A DNA stretch of 64,000 nt from assembly GCF_013004595.1 (NCBI RefSeq), contig NZ_JABEMC010000001.1, forward strand, positions 124,001 through 188,000. Direction: 5' to 3'. Positions 11,029 through 18,925 of the stretch are shown here, in pieces (the stretch's first letter is position 1; every line of letters starts with the position of its first letter). Origin of the DNA: Brevibacterium luteolum (GTDB lineage Bacteria > Actinomycetota > Actinomycetes > Actinomycetales > Brevibacteriaceae). Under the pieces are notes generated by a model that was given only the letters and a program-made list of their open reading frames with translations, was not told the DNA's origin and did no database searches. Position numbers and translations under genes: made by a program.

Positions 11029-11235
11029 GAGGGACCTTTCTCATGGCAGGAAAGACGGTGCACAGTCGCAGAACTGCGAGGGCAGGAATGGGAAAGCGAC
11101 AGCACAAATATAGGAAGCGCGATGTAACGGCTGTGGAACAATGCGCGCTCTCAGCCCGCCGATCGGCGAGCAGCTGGCATGTGACCAGCACAAACAATGC
11201 GGAGGGTTGTTGCGCAATTGTGACAGCGCATGAAT
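11029..11235. other. Upstream region of the L,D-transpeptidase gene
   Basis: A gene-less stretch between the Ldt start and the SRP RNA. On the minus strand TATATT (11107-11112) could be a -10 box for the Ldt gene. I see no convincing -35 element or operator. Confidence 0.35.
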
Positions 11236-11332
11236 GCGAGGACTCCCCGTGCACCCGCCAGAGCTCGCTTACCCTTGCTGCCTTCCGGCCCTGGGGGAGT
11301 TCACAAGATGACGCCACACGGGGAGCCGCATA
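11236..11332 (-). ncRNA. ffs: Small signal recognition particle RNA (4.5S-like)
   Basis: Read on the minus strand, the segment contains the universally conserved SRP domain IV core GGCCGGAAGGCAGCAAGG. It is closed by complementary ends CTCCCCGTG (11243-11251) and CACGGGGAG (11317-11325). The overall ~97-nt hairpin matches the bacterial small SRP RNA that binds Ffh. A promoter lies directly upstream on the same strand. Exact ends are estimated. Confidence 0.88.
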
Positions 11333-11334
11333 AC

Positions 11335-11362
11335 AGTCTAGACCAGGCAGGGACCGAACCAA
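11335..11362 (-). promoter_or_regulatory. Promoter of the SRP RNA gene
   Basis: On the minus strand TTGGTT (11357-11362), a 16-bp spacer and TAGACT (11335-11340) precede the predicted SRP RNA 5' end by a few bases. Confidence 0.6.
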
Positions 11363-11418
11363 AAACGCCTGAGCCGGCCACCGCCTCGGAAACGAAAGAC
11401 GGGCGACAGCGGACGGGC

Positions 11419-11424
11419 TACAGT
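11419..11424 (+). promoter_or_regulatory. -10 element for the TPP riboswitch-tenA transcript
   Basis: TACAGT ends about 7 nt before the first paired bases of the riboswitch, so the mRNA would start at the aptamer itself. The -35 region is not clear. Confidence 0.45.
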
Positions 11425-11433
11425 GAGGGTGTC

Positions 11434-11513
11434 GACAGGGGAGTGCCCGCGCGGGCACTGAGAGTGCGCAGACAGACCCTAGGAACCTGATCCGGGTGAT
11501 ACCGGCGGAGGGA
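11434..11513 (+). promoter_or_regulatory. TPP riboswitch (THI element)
   Basis: The conserved THI-box blocks are present in order: GGGGAGTGCC, then CTGAGAG, ACCCTAGGAACCTGATC and GTGATACCGGCGGAGGGA. They match the thiamin pyrophosphate aptamer. The last block runs into GGAGGGAG, the ribosome-binding site of tenA, only 5 nt before its ATG. This suggests ligand-dependent masking of translation initiation rather than a terminator switch. Confidence 0.93.
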
Positions 11514-11519
11514 GATCAC

Positions 11520-12215
11520 ATGACACAGATTCAGACGACCATTCACGTTGCGGCCGATTCCCCGGTCGGGCGGCTGCGGCTCGGCGACAGCGCCGGGCAG
11601 TGGGACGCCGCAGTCGGGCACCGATTCGTCGACGAGCTGTTCGCAGGCACCATCGACGATGCGGTGCTGGCGGGCTACCTCGTGCAGGACTATCAGTTCT
11701 TCGACGTGTTCCTCTCGATGCTCGGCGGGTGTGTGGCCTACGCCGACCGACTCGACTCCAAGCTGCGGTTCGCCGCCCAGCTTGGGATGCTCGCAGCCGA
11801 TGAGGACGGATACTTCCAGCAGGCCTTCTCGCAGCTCGGGGTGACCGAGGACGACTGGCAGAACCCGCAGCTTTCGCGCGCGGCCGTCGGGTTCCAGGCC
11901 GAGATGTACGATGCGGTTGCACAGGCCGAGTACGCAGACCTGCTCGTCATGCTCGTCATCGCCGAGTGGCTCTACCTCGACTGGGGTGAGCGCGATGCTC
12001 CGCTGCCCGAACATTATGTGCACTCCGAATGGATCGAGCTGCATCGCGGGGAGGCGTTCAGCTCGTGGTGCCAGTTCCTCGTCGATGAGCTCAACCGCGT
12101 ATGGCCGGCCGCCGAGGCCGCAGGTCGAGCCGCGGAGCTCACCGCCCGCTGGGAGCGCACGGTCGCCCTGGAACTCGACTTCTTCGACGTCACCTACGAG
12201 AGTCGCGACAGCTGA
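11520..12215 (+). CDS. tenA: TenA family thiamin-pyrimidine salvage hydrolase
   Basis: A 231-residue TenA/thiaminase II-family protein, expected to release hydroxymethylpyrimidine from degraded thiamin. Recognisable parts are the N-terminal FVDELFAGTIDDAVLAGYLVQDYQFF and the C-terminal HSEWIELHRGEAFSSWCQFLVDEL. Where TenA_C enzymes carry the nucleophilic Cys (LPCxWxY), this protein reads VIAEWLYLDW with Glu149, which indicates the TenA_E branch. ATG 11520 is set by GGAGGGAG and by the preceding TPP riboswitch, which links expression to thiamin status. No other thiamin gene is next to it. Confidence 0.9.
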   Translation: MTQIQTTIHVAADSPVGRLRLGDSAGQWDAAVGHRFVDELFAGTIDDAVLAGYLVQDYQFFDVFLSMLGGCVAYADRLDSKLRFAAQLGMLAADEDGYFQQAFSQLGVTEDDWQNPQLSRAAVGFQAEMYDAVAQAEYADLLVMLVIAEWLYLDWGERDAPLPEHYVHSEWIELHRGEAFSSWCQFLVDELNRVWPAAEAAGRAAELTARWERTVALELDFFDVTYESRDS

Positions 12216-12290
12216 CCGGCACGAGGGCCGCGTCGACTGAGCCGGTGACGTGTGTCGGGGAGGTCTCGCCGACCGTGCCAGCGAAGCGAT

Positions 12291-12324
12291 CGGGCGGGCT
12301 GGGGGAGAACTTCCAGCCCGCCCG
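12291..12324. terminator. Bidirectional hairpin terminator
   Basis: CGGGCGGGCTGG (12291-12302) pairs perfectly with CCAGCCCGCCCG (12313-12324) across a 10-nt loop, between convergent tenA and the amidase gene. Confidence 0.75.
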
Positions 12325-12356
12325 TTCGTGATCAGAGGTCGTTCAGCCTGCGCGGT

Positions 12357-13880
12357 TCAGGCGTTGCGGTCGGTGGCACCCGGCTGCAGACCGGCGTCCT
12401 CCTGCTTGTCCTTCTCCGGGGCCTTCTCTTCGCCCTTCTTCTTGTCCGTCTTCTCGTCCTTCTTCGGCGGGTCCTTCTTCACCGGTCCGCCGTTCTTCTG
12501 GATCTCGGCGATGTCCTTGCGCATCTGCGGCAGCTTCCCGTAGAGCGCATCGCCTGGGCAGTCGGTCTGACCGAGGTCCCGGTGACCGGAGACGACGTTG
12601 ATCTTCGTTCCCTTGAGCGTGGTCTTGCCGCCGGCATCGACACCGGAGAGCGCGAGCTTCCAGGCGATCGCATGATCGACCGCATCCAGGGTGGCCTGCG
12701 GGGGCGCGGACGTGCCGTAGCTGCCGATGACCGAGATGCCGAAGCTGCCCTGGTTGTAGCCGACCACGTGTGCGCCGACCGGGTTCTTCTTCAGCCCGCC
12801 GCCGCGGCCCTCCCAAAGGCGGCCGTACTTATCGGCGAGCATGTTGTAGCCGATGTCATCCCAGCCGCGGCCCTGCTGGTGGTAGTGCTGGATGCCGCGC
12901 AGGATTGCCGGAACGTCCTCGGCCGTATAGTCATTCGACCCGCCGGTGTGGTGAACGACCGCGGCCTGCACTTTCGCAGTCGTATCCGGATCCGACTTCG
13001 GCTTCGCGGCACCCCACTCCTTGCGGTGCTCGATCTTCGGAGCCTTCACACCGCTGTCCTTGGCGATGGTCTGGGCCGCCGCGGCACCGGGTGCGTAGGC
13101 CATTGTCGCAGCCGTGCCAGAGGCGGCAGGCGCCTGGTCTGCGGCGCTGTCGGCAGCGCCCTCGGTCACCGGGGTGTTGAACTCAACGGCGGTCTCATCG
13201 CCGCTCCAGCGCTTCGGGTCGATGCTGAGGATCCGAGCGTCGTGCGGGGTGGCGTCGCCGAGGATGCGCAGCTGCGCGGCATCCATCCCGGCCAGCGAGT
13301 ACGGTTCGGTGCCCGCGGCGCCGGGCTGCTCGGGGTCGTTGTCGGTGTCGAGACCCGACCAGGCGCTCCACTTACCGTGGGTGCGGGTGCGGATCTCCAC
13401 CTCGGCGTCCTCTGCCCCGCGCCACACGACCCCGACGATGCCGGGAGCGTCATCGGCTGGCTCGACGACATCGGACAGGGCGGCGATCGTGCGGCCGTCC
13501 TCGGTGATGTCAGAGGCCGAACCGTGGATCGCATCCCTCGGTGAGTCGCCGTCCGGCGCCGAGGCACCGGTCGCGCTGGCAGGGTGGGCGAGCGGCTGTG
13601 CCAGGGCGGCGGTGCCGCTGGTCCCGGGTGCGGGTGCGCGCAGCAGGGAGGGCAGGAACGAGAAGTGATCCGCGCTCTGCTGGGCGGCTGCGGATTCGAC
13701 TGCCGCTGAGCGGTCGCGGGCACCGGGGATCCCGATGCCGGCGTCGCTGATCTCGGCGAGATCGATTTCGTTCATCTCAGGCTGCGGGTCCGCGCCGAGG
13801 GCGGCGGACGGTGCGAGCCCGAGTCCGGTCAGCATGCTGGCGGCGACCGCAGTCGCAGTCGCAGAAGCTATGTAGCGCAT
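12357..13880 (-). CDS. Secreted N-acetylmuramoyl-L-alanine amidase (PGRP/Amidase_2)
   Basis: A 507-residue exported peptidoglycan hydrolase. A Sec signal peptide ends near APSAALGA (residue ~29). The middle region (~60-260) is Ala/Asp-rich with a possible beta-sandwich around TRTHGKWSAWSGLD, as seen in actinobacterial Amidase_2 proteins. The Amidase_2/PGRP domain spans ~285-455 with zinc ligands in VVHHTGG and SGHRDLGQTDCPG. The last ~45 residues form a Lys/Glu tail (KKDEKTDKKKGEEKAPEK) that may bind wall polymers. AAAGG lies 5 nt before ATG 13880. The gene lies next to another wall enzyme gene on the same strand, but is separated from it by tenA. Confidence 0.9.
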   Translation of the reverse strand: MRYIASATATAVAASMLTGLGLAPSAALGADPQPEMNEIDLAEISDAGIGIPGARDRSAAVESAAAQQSADHFSFLPSLLRAPAPGTSGTAALAQPLAHPASATGASAPDGDSPRDAIHGSASDITEDGRTIAALSDVVEPADDAPGIVGVVWRGAEDAEVEIRTRTHGKWSAWSGLDTDNDPEQPGAAGTEPYSLAGMDAAQLRILGDATPHDARILSIDPKRWSGDETAVEFNTPVTEGAADSAADQAPAASGTAATMAYAPGAAAAQTIAKDSGVKAPKIEHRKEWGAAKPKSDPDTTAKVQAAVVHHTGGSNDYTAEDVPAILRGIQHYHQQGRGWDDIGYNMLADKYGRLWEGRGGGLKKNPVGAHVVGYNQGSFGISVIGSYGTSAPPQATLDAVDHAIAWKLALSGVDAGGKTTLKGTKINVVSGHRDLGQTDCPGDALYGKLPQMRKDIAEIQKNGGPVKKDPPKKDEKTDKKKGEEKAPEKDKQEDAGLQPGATDRNA

Positions 13881-14157
13881 GTATGCCTTTCGAGGAAGGG
13901 GAAGACAGGCATTTCGGCGGCGCCGACGCTGGATGCGCAGGACTCGCCGTGTGCCACTATGACACGCATTCGCCCAGATGTCTCGGGTAGGGGTGCGAGA
14001 GGTCGGCAGTCGTTGCCGAATCGAGTTCTTCGTGCTCTGCGACGGGAATCGCGCTGTGAGCCCCGGTGTCCGCGGCAGCAGCGCGGTAGGACAGGTGCGC
14101 CGCCGGTCGCGCGGGCTCGATTTCGCTTAACGTTCGGGTTCCGGTAAGATTTCCTGC
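13881..14157. other. Gene-less spacer upstream of amidase gene and tRNA-Ser
   Basis: Contains the amidase 5' region (possible minus-strand CATAGT -10 near 13960) and, at its right end, TAAGAT (14145-14150) 7 nt before the mature tRNA. No ORF or further element is recognised. Confidence 0.4.
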
Positions 14158-14242
14158 GGAGGATTCGCCTAGCGGCCTATGGCGCACGCCTGGAACGCGT
14201 GTTGGGTTAACGCCCTCAGGGGTTCAAATCCCCTATCCTCCG
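14158..14242 (+). tRNA. tRNA-Ser (anticodon GGA)
   Basis: An 85-nt class II tRNA. The acceptor stem is GGAGGAT (14158-14164) with ATCCTCC (14235-14241) and discriminator G. The anticodon loop CTGGAAC has GGA at 14192-14194. A long variable arm and the T loop GGTTCAAATC are present. CCA is not encoded. A TAAGAT box lies 7 nt upstream. It reads UCC and UCU serine codons. Confidence 0.95.
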
Positions 14243-14245
14243 CGC
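14231..14245 (+). repeat. Direct repeat copy 1: 3' end of tRNA-Ser
   Basis: CCCTATCCTCCGCGC at the tRNA 3' end is repeated exactly at 14635-14649. It may be an attachment-site core or a target duplication. Confidence 0.8.
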
Positions 14246-14634
14246 TGTGAAGTCTCGGGACATCGTTCACTCGATGTCCCGAGATTTCTTTTTGTTTTTG
14301 GGGCTGATGTCTCGCGTCATCGTTCCGGGTTTCGCTGTGGAAAACTGCGCGCGAACACGATCGCAAAGCGTCGGTCTGCGGCCCTCGCTGGTATCGGTCG
14401 TACTCCGCGGTTGCTCGCTCATAGCGGCTTGTCTGTGCTAGCTATTACTGGCTTTGCCACCGAATGGCCACAGGATCTGTGGGAATGGCAGGTCAAGGCT
14501 GCGGACATCTCCTCACCGTGTAATGCCATGGTTGAGTCGTGAACGATGACGTGCGACATGCCTGGAACGATCTCGTGAGACATGTGCAGTCGGGATCTAG
14601 GCGGTAGGGGTGAACGATGTCGTGAAACCACTCA
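14246..14634. mobile_element. Short gene-less insert behind tRNA-Ser with IS-end-like motifs
   Basis: About 390 bp lie between the two 15-bp copies of the tRNA 3' end. They contain no ORF of recognisable function. At least five copies of a motif near GTGAACGATGTCGTGAGAC occur: 14249-14270 (minus), 14306-14327 (minus), 14539-14560, 14563-14584 and 14610-14631. The outermost two face each other as inverted termini (16 of 19 positions match). The layout resembles a MITE-like or deletion remnant of an insertion sequence, or a decayed integrative element. What looks like the original tRNA terminator lies just outside, at 14655. No transposase or integrase remains. Confidence 0.6.
14253..14300 (+). 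terminator. Hairpin plus T-tract after tRNA-Ser (inside insert)
   Basis: TCTCGGGACATCG (14253-14265) and CGATGTCCCGAGA (14272-14284) form a perfect 13-bp stem followed by TTTCTTTTTGTTTTT. It can terminate tRNA transcription. Its stem is built from two facing copies of the insert's repeated motif. Confidence 0.75.
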
Positions 14635-14649
14635 CCCTATCCTCCGCGC
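14635..14649 (+). repeat. Direct repeat copy 2 of the tRNA-Ser 3' end
   Basis: Exact second copy of CCCTATCCTCCGCGC, 404 bp downstream of the first. No tRNA precedes it. Confidence 0.8.
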
Positions 14650-14654
14650 GATGG

Positions 14655-14695
14655 CGAAGGCTCCTGACCAGAGAAGACGTGGTCAGGGGCCTTCG
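14655..14695 (+). terminator. Probable ancestral tRNA-Ser terminator
   Basis: CGAAGGCTCCTGACCA (14655-14670) pairs with TGGTCAGGGGCCTTCG (14680-14695), 16 bp with one G-U pair. It lies 6 bp after the second tRNA-end repeat, the position expected for the tRNA terminator before insertion. Confidence 0.65.
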
Positions 14696-14800
14696 TCTTG
14701 TGCTGGTGGAGCGTGTCAGTCCTGATGCTGGGCCGTACATCGGCTTCAGCGCTGCCAGTGTCATCTGATAAAGCGCGAATCGGCGGTCGCGGCCGAGCGC

Positions 14801-14834
14801 GAAGTCCCCTGACCAGCACGCTTCGGGGGACTTC
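14801..14834. terminator. Hairpin downstream of the lipoprotein gene
   Basis: GAAGTCCCC (14801-14809) and GGGGACTTC (14826-14834) form a 9-bp stem just past the stop of the minus-strand lipoprotein gene. Confidence 0.5.
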
Positions 14835-14846
14835 AGCATCAGCACA

Positions 14847-15515
14847 TCAGGGCTGGAAGTCATCGGGTCCGTGGAATGCGGCACCGAGCTTCGTCTCCAG
14901 GATATCCATGGTGTTCTGCTCAGCCAGGTGTGTGTACGCCGTCCACTTCTCGTCGTCATGGGTGAAGAAGGCCGCTTCGTAGTCACCCTGCACCGACGGC
15001 ATCGTCTGGTGGAAGTCGGAGTCGACATCGGCGCTGTCGGTGAAGAAGCGCCGCAGTACGCGTTCCTTGCCGTCGGGATACATCTCTGTCGGGGCCGATC
15101 GAACGCAGTCGACGGCCACCAGCGCTCCCTCCAGCGGCCCGAACAGGCCATCATCCTGAGGTCCCTCGTCGAGTCGGCTCCACTCACTCAGCGGTGTGCC
15201 GGGAGTGAACTCTTCTCGCTCACTGCAGGCGCCGCGACCCATTACCGACTCCACTGCCGCACCGACCTTCTGCTCAACGGCGGACATGGGATCAGCCTTC
15301 GAACCCGTGCCTGCACCGTCCTTCTGCGCTGGGCCCGTGGCATCCTCGGCGACGGGTTGCTCGCCACCCTCAGGCGCATCCTCCCCGGCCGTGTCCTCGG
15401 GGGCAGAGCTTGGAGTGGAATCGGCTGGTGGCTGCGAACTGCTGCCGCAACCAGCCAGCACCATGAGCGATGTCAGGAGTGCGGCGGAGAGGACTGAGGG
15501 CGTGCCAGGGCGCAT
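14847..15515 (-). CDS. Putative lipoprotein of unknown function
   Basis: A 222-residue protein with a lipoprotein signal peptide; the lipobox is LAGC with Cys at about 23. An acidic, Pro/Ser/Glu-rich linker (~25-75) leads to a globular domain of ~145 residues beginning near PMSAVEQKVGAAVES. The domain contains two Cys (GACSEREE and VDCVRS) that may form a disulfide. I recognise no family. SD AAAGG precedes ATG 15515 by 8 nt. It stands alone and converges on tRNA-Ser. The role is unknown; the protein should face outward, anchored to the membrane. Confidence 0.75.
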   Translation of the reverse strand: MRPGTPSVLSAALLTSLMVLAGCGSSSQPPADSTPSSAPEDTAGEDAPEGGEQPVAEDATGPAQKDGAGTGSKADPMSAVEQKVGAAVESVMGRGACSEREEFTPGTPLSEWSRLDEGPQDDGLFGPLEGALVAVDCVRSAPTEMYPDGKERVLRRFFTDSADVDSDFHQTMPSVQGDYEAAFFTHDDEKWTAYTHLAEQNTMDILETKLGAAFHGPDDFQP

Positions 15516-15669
15516 GAGCGGTGCCTTTCCGGTCTCAGAGTGCTGGTGACGGAGTTCACATCGATCCTATGGCACCCGGACTGGTCACGGCCGATCACCG
15601 CCGCATACCGCATCTGCCTGGCTACACTGTCCTCAGTGCCGAACCCGCGATCCGAGTGAGGGCAAGCCG

Positions 15670-16377
15670 TTGAAGACTTCGACCGATGTTGTCCGCTACT
15701 CCGTTTCGACCGCTGCGGCGACCCTCCTGACCCTGCTGATCGAAACGGCCGGAATCCTCCTGCTGCGCCCAGACTCGACGGACGGATCGCTGCGGACTGA
15801 GCTCGTCGTCCTCTTCTACCTGCTGTTCTGGAACCTTTTCGTCCTCATCTACGTCACGTGGACGATACGGAGCTACAAGCTTCTGCGCGGACCGGCGCTC
15901 ATCGATCAGGTGCGTCGCGAAGTCCGGGTGCAGAGCCGCTGGTGGGCGCGGGCTTTCGGGTTCAGTGGTGCGACGAACTTCGCTGTCACCGCTGCCGCCT
16001 TCGCCATCTTCCTCACCGTCGTGCTCGCCCAGACTGAGGTGGTGCGCCAGTCGCTGCTCTACCTCGCACTCGGCGTCCTCGCCGTTGCCGCCTCCTGGGT
16101 GTTCATGGTCTTCGCCTTCGCCGCCGCCTACATGCACCTCAACGTGCCGGCCGTCGAGAGGCGCCACATCCGCTTCCACAGCGAACCGCCCGAGGAGTTC
16201 GACGACTACCTTACCCTGGCAGTGCTCGCCTCGACGATGGCCGCGGGCATCTCAGCACAGATCCGCACGAAGGCTGCCTGGAGGCAGGTGCGCACCAATG
16301 TCGTCGTCGCCTTCGGGTTCAACTCGCTCGTGCTCGCGATGATCGTCTCGGTCGTCATCTCCGCCCTGTCCCGGTGA
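15670..16377 (+). CDS. DUF1345 family membrane protein
   Basis: A 235-residue membrane protein with about five hydrophobic spans, matching DUF1345. The characteristic tail is [10 protein letters not shown] followed by a polar loop ([22 protein letters not shown]) and a last helix ending VVISALSR. Function of the family is unknown. The start is TTG at 15670, supported by GAGGG 7 nt upstream. No obvious operon partner; the next gene is convergent. Confidence 0.8.
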   Translation: MKTSTDVVRYSVSTAAATLLTLLIETAGILLLRPDSTDGSLRTELVVLFYLLFWNLFVLIYVTWTIRSYKLLRGPALIDQVRREVRVQSRWWARAFGFSGATNFAVTAAAFAIFLTVVLAQTEVVRQSLLYLALGVLAVAASWVFMVFAFAAAYMHLNVPAVERRHIRFHSEPPEEFDDYLTLAVLASTMAAGISAQIRTKAAWRQVRTNVVVAFGFNSLVLAMIVSVVISALSR

Positions 16378-16422
16378 CGGCGCTGCCGCGTAAGGCACCG
16401 GGCCCGAGGCGGCAGCTGGGTC

Positions 16423-16812
16423 TCACTTCCTGCGCGGGGTGAACGACGTGGAGCACGTCCACTTCGTCTTGCCCTTCGTGGCGGTGACGGTGACCTTGAC
16501 CTTGCGGTTCGGGGTGGCGCCGGAGATGTAGTAGTTGACGTTCGCCCGGCCCTTCGTCGAGGCGGTCGCCTTCTTCTTCGTCTTCGTCGTCTTGTAGTGC
16601 GCGACCGTCTGGATCTTGGCCTTCGAGCCGACCTTCGAGACCTGCACCGAGGTGTTCGAGTACTGGCGCGGCTTGCTGTTCGACATCTTCACCGCGCACG
16701 TCTTGTTCGCGGCTTCAGCAGGGGCCGGTGCGGCCAGTGCGGCGCCGGAGGCCAGCGCGATCGCGGTGAGCCCGGCAGCGAGCCGGCGGCGGAATGAAAC
16801 GGCAGCAGTCAT
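16423..16812 (-). CDS. Small secreted cationic protein, unknown function
   Basis: A 129-residue exported protein with a Sec signal peptide (FRRRLAAGLTAIALASGAALA, cleavage near AEA-AN). The mature part is very basic and Thr/Lys-rich (KTTKTKKKATASTKGRANVNYY), with two cysteines at the ends (KTCAVK and WTCSTS) that could form a disulfide. It looks like a small beta-sandwich. I chose ATG 16812 because AAGGA lies 7 nt upstream; an in-frame GTG at 16827 has no such site. No homologue comes to mind. The preceding 45 bp contain a degenerate dispersed repeat (GGGCCCGAGGCGGCAGC). Confidence 0.75.
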   Translation of the reverse strand: MTAAVSFRRRLAAGLTAIALASGAALAAPAPAEAANKTCAVKMSNSKPRQYSNTSVQVSKVGSKAKIQTVAHYKTTKTKKKATASTKGRANVNYYISGATPNRKVKVTVTATKGKTKWTCSTSFTPRRK

Positions 16813-17046
16813 GCAAGAGTCCTTCACATGTGAGGTGGGGTGGCACTGCCTGCTCCGTCGTCATCGAATCAAGTCGTCATCTTCTGTCCGCAGTGCCGGT
16901 GAACAGGGAGGATCCTATCCTGCCGCCTCCACCGGCTCGGCACGCGGTTCGGCATTCGAGCCGGATCCGGCGGTAATCTGAGACGCAGGACAGCAATGCG
17001 CATCCGCTGAGCACGGATGCAGTGCCAGAAGCGGAAGGCGGCCACG

Positions 17047-17889
17047 ATGAAGCACCCCTTGAGCGGCAGAACCGTCCTCATCACCGGTGCCGGCAGCGGC
17101 ATCGGCCGGCTGCTCGCCGAAGGTGCTGCCGCCCGCGGCGCCCGGGTGGTGATCTGGGATCTCTCGCCCGCCTCGGGTGCGGAAGTCTGCGAGGCGATCC
17201 GGGCCCGAGGCGGTGAGGCGCTCTCGTTCGCCGTCGACGTCACCGACCGGGAGGCAGTCGCCGCCGCCGCCGATCAGACGGGCCCGGTCGATGTGCTCGT
17301 CAACAACGCTGGGATCGTCACCGGCAAACGTCTGCTCGACGCTGCCGACGAGGAGATCGAGCGGACCTTCGCCGTCAACACACTTGCCCTGTACTGGGTG
17401 ACCAGGGCGTTCCTGCCCGGCATGATCGCCCGCCGGTCCGGGCTGGTGGTCACGATCGCGAGTGCGGCAGGACTCGTCGGGGTCGCCAAGCAGACCGACT
17501 ACTCGGCCAGCAAGTTCGCCGCCGTCGGATTCGCCGAATCACTGCGCGTCGAACTGGCCAAGGACGACACCGGTGTCGACTCCTTCGTCGTGTGCCCGTA
17601 CTACATCGACACCGGCATGTTCGCTGGCGTCAAGACGAAGTTCCCGCGGCTGCTGCCGATCCTCAGCCCGGACTATGCCGCCGGCCGGATCCTCGACGCG
17701 ATCGAGTCCGGGCGCATCCAGCTCATCATGCCCCGGTTCGTGCGCACCCTGCCGCTCGTGCGGATGCTGCCGGTCGCCTGGTTCGACCAGATCATGAACG
17801 CCCTGGGCGTCAACAACACGATGGATGCCTTCACCGGCCGCCGGCAGCCGGCAGAACCCCAAACCGCAACGGTGGATCGGCAGGTCTGA
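17047..17889 (+). CDS. Short-chain dehydrogenase/reductase (17beta-HSD11/retinol DH-like)
   Basis: A 280-residue classical SDR. Cofactor motif TGAGSGIG is at residues ~12-19, NNAG at ~87-90, and the catalytic triad includes Ser in IASAAG and Y152-x3-K in YSASK. The C-terminal part (FPRLLPILSPDYAAGRILDAIESGRIQLIMPRFVRTLPLVRMLP) resembles membrane-associated retinol/17beta-hydroxysteroid dehydrogenases that act on lipophilic substrates. ATG 17047 has GGAAGG upstream; longer ORF forms lack support. A Pro-rich membrane protein follows 1 nt after the stop, probably co-transcribed. The true substrate is unknown. Confidence 0.88.
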   Translation: MKHPLSGRTVLITGAGSGIGRLLAEGAAARGARVVIWDLSPASGAEVCEAIRARGGEALSFAVDVTDREAVAAAADQTGPVDVLVNNAGIVTGKRLLDAADEEIERTFAVNTLALYWVTRAFLPGMIARRSGLVVTIASAAGLVGVAKQTDYSASKFAAVGFAESLRVELAKDDTGVDSFVVCPYYIDTGMFAGVKTKFPRLLPILSPDYAAGRILDAIESGRIQLIMPRFVRTLPLVRMLPVAWFDQIMNALGVNNTMDAFTGRRQPAEPQTATVDRQV

Positions 17890-17890
17890 G

Positions 17891-18844
17891 ATGAGCTACC
17901 AGCCCTACCCGCCGCGCCCGCCGCGTCGGCCCGGACCACCGCGTCGGCCTGGACCGCCGCGTCGGCCCGGACCACCGCCTCCATCCGGAGCGGGACAGCC
18001 GCTGCCACCCGGAAACCGGCAGCCTCCGGGACACCGGCCACCCCACGGCGGCCCCGGCCACCCGCCCCAGCAGGCCGGGCCCGGGGCGCCGCCACCGCCT
18101 CGGCGCCGGACAACCGGACCGCGAGTCGCGCACCCGCGACCGGACATGAGACCAGGCTCAAAGCCTGCCGACCGGCGGCCGCCGCGCTGGACCTCCGACG
18201 TCGGCCGCTGCGTGGGGATGGCGATCGTGTGGCTCGTCATCGGCACTGCGTTCGTCATCGGCGTGCACTTCAGGCTCGTGCGCCACAACAACCTCACGAC
18301 CATTGACAGCACGGAGGTCTTTGCGGCGATGTGGCTGGGACTGCTCGGCATGTTGGTGCCGTTGGCGTTCATCGGAGAGAAGCGCGTCGATCGCGGAGTG
18401 CGCTTCGACGGGCTCGTCTCGATGTTCACCATCAGCTCCATCCTCGTTGCGCTCATGGGACTCATCGCCACGGTCGCCTGGAAACCGATCATCGGCTCCG
18501 AAGCCGTGCCCGGCAGCGTGCTCGACGAGCTCTTCTCCACCCCAGCAGCTGCGCTCATCAGCTTCCTCTTCCTGCTCACGGCGACCGCCGTCGCGATCGC
18601 CGCAGCCATCCCGCTGGCGGCTGATGCGTTTCCGCGCTGGGTGAGCGCCGGGGTCGGTCTGCCGGTGTGGATCATCGCCGGCATCGCCAGCGGGTTCGCG
18701 GCGATCTTCGTCTTCGGCGGCCCGCCGACACTGCTGCGGCTGGTGCTGTGGTTCCTCGCCGCCGTCGTGAGCCTGACGGTCATGTGCCTCGTGCTCGTGC
18801 TGGTGCAGCGCTGGCGGGTTGCGCGCGGCATCTTCCCGCGTTGA
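17891..18844 (+). CDS. Membrane protein with proline-rich N-terminal domain
   Basis: A 317-residue protein. The first ~75 residues are Pro/Arg/Gly-rich and start with three PRRPGP repeats encoded by an 18-bp tandem DNA repeat. The rest holds about five hydrophobic spans, beginning near VGRCVGMAIVWLVIGTAFVIGV and ending in LAAVVSLTVMCLVLVLVQRW with a basic cytoplasmic tail. No family recognised. ATG 17891 follows the SDR stop by 1 nt, so expression is probably coupled. The basic Pro-rich segment is likely cytosolic. Confidence 0.75.
   Translation: MSYQPYPPRPPRRPGPPRRPGPPRRPGPPPPSGAGQPLPPGNRQPPGHRPPHGGPGHPPQQAGPGAPPPPRRRTTGPRVAHPRPDMRPGSKPADRRPPRWTSDVGRCVGMAIVWLVIGTAFVIGVHFRLVRHNNLTTIDSTEVFAAMWLGLLGMLVPLAFIGEKRVDRGVRFDGLVSMFTISSILVALMGLIATVAWKPIIGSEAVPGSVLDELFSTPAAALISFLFLLTATAVAIAAAIPLAADAFPRWVSAGVGLPVWIIAGIASGFAAIFVFGGPPTLLRLVLWFLAAVVSLTVMCLVLVLVQRWRVARGIFPR
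17921..17974 (+). repeat. 18-bp coding tandem repeat (x3)
   Basis: Three adjacent near-identical 18-bp units (CCGCGTCGGCCCGGACCA type) encode PRRPGP repeats. It could vary in copy number by slippage. Confidence 0.75.
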
Positions 18845-18913
18845 GGCTCTCAGACTCTTCGGTCGCAGGCGCCAAGGCGCCGAGACTGCGGGGCGGAAGC
18901 CGCTGGCAGCCCC

Positions 18914-18919
18914 TATCGT
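18914..18919 (+). promoter_or_regulatory. -10 element of leaderless peroxidase-like gene
   Basis: TATCGT, 6 nt, then ATG 18926. No SD is present, as expected for a leaderless mRNA. Confidence 0.45.
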
Positions 18920-18925
18920 GTGAGT

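Noticed and set aside
13949..13968. Crp-like site upstream of the amidase gene
   Set aside because: CGTGT-N9-ACACG resembles a site but has the wrong spacing for TGTGA-N6-TCACA.
14635..14649. Second tRNA gene or tRNA pseudogene
   Set aside because: Only the last 15 bp match; no acceptor 5' strand, anticodon or T arm is present.
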